From an uncultured Bacilli bacterium (GTDB taxonomy: Bacteria > Bacillota_I > Bacilli_A > RF39 > UBA660): DNA of 64,000 nt. The stretch covers positions 48,184 through 112,183 of the forward strand of contig CAKPQS010000001.1 in assembly GCA_934179675.1 (NCBI GenBank), given 5' to 3'. Below are positions 61,207 to 64,000 of the stretch, one piece after another. Within the stretch, counting starts at the first letter, position 1, and each line of letters opens with the position of its first letter. Below the pieces are notes generated by a model. That model made no database searches. It was not told the DNA's origin and saw only the letters and a program-made list of their open reading frames with translations. The translations under genes and the position numbers were made by a program.

Positions 61207-63681
61207 ATGAATTTTTTAAAAAAATTATTCGATCATGAATATAAAGAATTAACACGTTTTGGTGCCATTGCAGATAATGTAATTGCACTAGAAGAAGAAT
61301 ATAGTAAATTAACAGATGAAGAATTAAAATCTAAAACAATAGAATTTAAAAAAAGATTAGCAGATGGTGAAACACTTGAAGATATTAAAGTAGAAGCATT
61401 AGCAACAGTAAGGGAGGCATCATATAGAGTAATTGGCGAAAAACCATTTAAAACACAGATACTATGTGCCTTAACACTACACTATGGAAATATAGCGGAA
61501 ATGAAAACTGGTGAAGGAAAAACATTAGCAGGGGCTCAAGCTGCTTATCTTAATGCTCTAGAAGGAAAAGGTGTTCATATAATAACGGTAAATGAATATC
61601 TAGCAGGTCGTGATGCTGAATGGATGGGTGGAATTCATAAATTTTTAGGTTTAACAGTAGGTGTTAATTATAGAGATTTGAGTCCAAAAGAAAAACAGGA
61701 AGTATATAATTGCGATATTATGTATTCAACAAATAATGAAATTGGATTTGATTATTTAAGAGATAATATGGTAATTAAAAAAGAAAATAGAGTACAAAGA
61801 GGACTTAATTTTGTAATAATAGATGAGGCTGACTCGGTATTAATAGATGAAGCACGTACACCATTAATAATATCTGGAGGTGTGATGCAATCGGCTAATT
61901 TATATAAAGATGCGGATAGATTCGCAAAAACATTAAAAGAAAATGATGGATATATATATGACGAAAAAACAAAAGCAGTAATGCTAGATGATAAAGGTTG
62001 TGAAATGGCTGAAAAAATGTTTGGTCTATCAAATCTATATGATATTAAAAATGCTAATCTTTTACATTTTATTAATCAAGCTTTAAAAGCAAATTTTGCA
62101 ATGAAAAAGGATTTTGATTATGTTGTAAGCAACGGTGAAGTTTTAATAGTTGACCAATTTACAGGTAGATTAATGAAAGGTCGTCAATTTTCAGAAGGAT
62201 TACACCAAGCTATAGAAGCTAAAGAAGGTGTAAGAATTAATGAAGAAACAAAAACATTAGCAACTATTACATTCCAAAATTTATTTAGAATGTATAATAA
62301 ATTATCTGGTATGACGGGAACTGCAAAAACAGAAGAAGAAGAATTTAGAGAAATATATAATATGTATGTTATATGTATTCCTACAAATAAACCTGTTATA
62401 AGGATTGATTGTGGTGATTTATTATACGCAACAAAAAATGGTAAATATAAAGCAATTGTTGAAGAAATAAAACAAAGACATTTAAAAGGACAACCAGTAT
62501 TAGTGGGAACAATTGCAGTTGAAACAAGTGAATTAATAAGTGAAATGTTAAAAAAAGCAAAGATTCCTCATGAAGTATTAAATGCTAAAAACCATGAAAG
62601 AGAAGCAGAAATAATTGCAAAAGCAGGAGAAAAAGGAGCTGTTACAATTGCAACTAATATGGCTGGTCGTGGTACTGATATTAAATTAGGTGAAGGTGTA
62701 AAAGAGCTTGGTGGATTATTTGTTTTAGGAACTGAAAGACACGAATCAAGAAGAATAGATAATCAGTTAAGAGGACGTTCTGGAAGACAAGGTGATCCAG
62801 GAGAATCTCAATTTTGTGTTTCGTTTGAAGATGATTTAATGGTAAGATTTGGTACTGATAGAGCTAAAGTAATGCTTCAAAATATGGGATTTGATGATGA
62901 TATGTCTATTAGAAATAAGATGTTATCTAATACTATTGAATCCGCTCAAAAGAGAGTAGAAGGAAATAACTTTGATGTAAGAAAAAATTTATTGCAATAT
63001 GATGATGTAATAAGTGGTCAAAGAAAAATAATATATGAAAAAAGAAATGAAATATTAGATAGTGATTCTATTCATGAAATAGTTTTAGATACATTTCATG
63101 AATATGCGAGAGAACTTGTAGAAAATCATACATCTATGGATGGACACATTAGTAAAGAAGCAGAAAGTGAACTTATTGAATCAGTAAATGAATTGTTAAA
63201 AAGAAAAATAACAGAATTGCCAAAAACAAAGGATGAGATTATTGAGTATATTACAGATTGCTTTAAAAATGAGTATAATGAAAAATTAAAAGATATTCCT
63301 GTAGAAATAACAAATGAATTTGAAAAAGCTATTACATTAAGAGTAATAGATACTCATTGGATGGATCATATTAATACTATGGCACATTTAGAAGAAGGAA
63401 TTGGTTTAAGGGGTTATGCTCAAGAAAATCCAATACGAGCATATACTCAAGAAGGTTTTGAATTATTTGATAATATGTTAGATATAATTGATAAAGAAGT
63501 TACAACTTATTTATTAAAAGCTGAAATAAGACAAAACATTGAAAGAAAAGAAGTTGTAAAAGGTCATGCAGTAGATGGAAAAGAAAGTGCATCTAAACCT
63601 AAAAAAGTTGAAAAAGTAGGAAGAAATGATCCATGTCCTTGTGGAAGTGGAAAAAAATATAAAAACTGTTGTGGTAAATAG
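61207..63681 (+). CDS. secA: Preprotein translocase ATPase SecA
   Basis: Motor of Sec-dependent export. Walker A EMKTGEGKTLAGAQAAYLNAL, ITVNEYLAGRDAEWMG, IIDEADSVLIDEARTPLIISG (DEAD-like), the second nucleotide-binding fold TNMAGRGTDIKLG and QLRGRSGRQGDPGESQF, and the C-terminal SEC-C zinc motif NDPCPCGSGKKYKNCCG. Length 824. AGGAGATGAC precedes the ATG. The prfB gene that usually follows secA is not seen; a tyrosine recombinase begins 222 bases later instead. Confidence 0.98.
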   Translation: MNFLKKLFDHEYKELTRFGAIADNVIALEEEYSKLTDEELKSKTIEFKKRLADGETLEDIKVEALATVREASYRVIGEKPFKTQILCALTLHYGNIAEMKTGEGKTLAGAQAAYLNALEGKGVHIITVNEYLAGRDAEWMGGIHKFLGLTVGVNYRDLSPKEKQEVYNCDIMYSTNNEIGFDYLRDNMVIKKENRVQRGLNFVIIDEADSVLIDEARTPLIISGGVMQSANLYKDADRFAKTLKENDGYIYDEKTKAVMLDDKGCEMAEKMFGLSNLYDIKNANLLHFINQALKANFAMKKDFDYVVSNGEVLIVDQFTGRLMKGRQFSEGLHQAIEAKEGVRINEETKTLATITFQNLFRMYNKLSGMTGTAKTEEEEFREIYNMYVICIPTNKPVIRIDCGDLLYATKNGKYKAIVEEIKQRHLKGQPVLVGTIAVETSELISEMLKKAKIPHEVLNAKNHEREAEIIAKAGEKGAVTIATNMAGRGTDIKLGEGVKELGGLFVLGTERHESRRIDNQLRGRSGRQGDPGESQFCVSFEDDLMVRFGTDRAKVMLQNMGFDDDMSIRNKMLSNTIESAQKRVEGNNFDVRKNLLQYDDVISGQRKIIYEKRNEILDSDSIHEIVLDTFHEYARELVENHTSMDGHISKEAESELIESVNELLKRKITELPKTKDEIIEYITDCFKNEYNEKLKDIPVEITNEFEKAITLRVIDTHWMDHINTMAHLEEGIGLRGYAQENPIRAYTQEGFELFDNMLDIIDKEVTTYLLKAEIRQNIERKEVVKGHAVDGKESASKPKKVEKVGRNDPCPCGSGKKYKNCCGK

Positions 63682-63903
63682 CCCATAAAATAAGGGCTTG
63701 TGAGATTTTGAAAAGTTCAAAAAAGTGCTAAAAATAGCAAAATGTTTGCAATTTGTTTGCAAACAAAAAAATTTGAAAACAAAATCGTCGAAAAGCCTTG
63801 TAAAATAAGGAAATCTCTATGCAAACATTTTTGTAAATAATATAAAGTTGGCATTTGTGCCAACTTTTTCATTTACTCAATTGTAAATGGAGGAGAGATT
63901 ATT
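63680..63903. other. Junction between secA and the recombinase gene
   Basis: Holds a GCCC/GGGC hairpin (63680-63698) without a T run at the secA stop, a second small CCTT/AAGG hairpin at 63796-63810 with the same TAAAATAAGG element, and three copies of TGTTTGCA (direct at 63743 and 63754, inverted at 63820-63827). The copies could be arm-type recombinase sites or part of an attachment region; this is inference. Confidence 0.4.
63844..63870 (+). terminator. Intrinsic terminator before the recombinase gene
   Basis: AAAGTTGGCA/TGCCAACTTT 10-bp perfect stem, TTTG loop, T-rich tail. It ends the secA transcript or shields the element from it. Confidence 0.85.
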
Positions 63904-64000
63904 ATGGCTGATGTAACAGTTCAAAAAAGAGGAGAAGTATATCAATATAAATTTGAAATTGCTTCAATCGATGGGAAAAGAAAATTTAAAAATAAGTCAG
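63904..64000 (+). CDS. Tyrosine recombinase/integrase, N-terminal part
   Basis: Partial gene running off the right edge (32 codons seen). MADVTVQKRGEVYQYKFEIA and SIDGKRKFKNKS fit the N-terminal arm-DNA-binding domain (KRGxxYxYxFExxxxDGKRKxxxKSGF) of phage and Tn916-type integrases. GGAGGAGAG lies 8 bases before the ATG. It probably begins a mobile element inserted just downstream of secA. Confidence 0.7.
   Translation, partial: MADVTVQKRGEVYQYKFEIASIDGKRKFKNKS

Overview
This window is the replication-origin region of a very AT-rich, low-GC Gram-positive bacterium. Gene order closely follows Bacillus-type chromosomes (rpmH-dnaA-dnaN-recF-gyrB-gyrA; rnpA-yidC-jag-mnmE-mnmG-rsmG-noc; dnaX-ebfC-recR-bofA). 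UGA is a normal stop codon, so this is not a UGA=Trp mollicute. I infer a reduced, probably host-associated member of the Bacilli (Erysipelotrichales/RF39-like); the exact lineage is not provable from the window. Nearly all genes point away from a break at about 31.5 kb: minus strand to the left, plus strand to the right, the classic leading-strand bias around oriC.

Left arm (0-31.4 kb, minus strand): the parA-parB segregation pair, gmk, ftsH, tilS, ung, a sodium:amino-acid symporter, rsmA, a 3D-domain cell-wall protein, tatD, dUTPase, spoVT, mfd, pth, rsmI, a trmN6-like methylase, ricT, holB, bofA, recR, ebfC, dnaX, tadA and the SRP RNA. A 1.5-kb gene-free region follows, then gyrA, gyrB, recF, a ComK-family regulator, dnaN and dnaA. 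The gene-free region at 21.2-22.4 kb holds nine near-perfect 16-bp parS sites in a modular array of duplicated blocks. It is the most striking non-coding structure in the window.

oriC: clusters of DnaA-box-like 9-mers (TTATCAACA/TTATTAACA) flank dnaA on both sides (about 30.02-30.11 kb and 31.54-31.66 kb), suggesting a bipartite origin.

Right arm (31.8-64 kb, plus strand): rpmH-rnpA-yidC-jag, mnmE-mnmG-rsmG and a Noc-like ParB paralogue. Its recognition helix carries the Noc-type Q/K pair, and cognate Noc sites (TATTTCCCGGGAAATA) occur at three places in the window. Next come a more plastic stretch (39-49.6 kb) with membrane proteins, lipoproteins, a frameshifted pseudogene, a transposase-like remnant and a broken secreted-protein gene interleaved with uvrB, lgt, trxB and whiA; then a catalytic-core-only GdpP-like phosphoesterase, rplI, dnaB, walJ, rlmH, spoIIR, an MntP/YtaF-like protein, murA, rpmE, rpiB, a patatin, a cold-shock protein, hpf and secA. 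At the right edge a tyrosine-recombinase gene begins just after secA, suggesting the start of an integrated element.

Together the genes cover origin firing (dnaA, oriC, dnaN, dnaB), segregation and nucleoid organisation (parAB, parS, Noc and its sites), clamp loading and repair (dnaX, holB, recF, recR, mfd, uvrB, ung), tRNA/rRNA modification, protein export (SRP RNA, yidC, secA, lgt) and wall synthesis (murA). Scattered developmental genes (spoIIR, spoVT, bofA, ricT, comK) suggest descent from a sporulating, competent ancestor.
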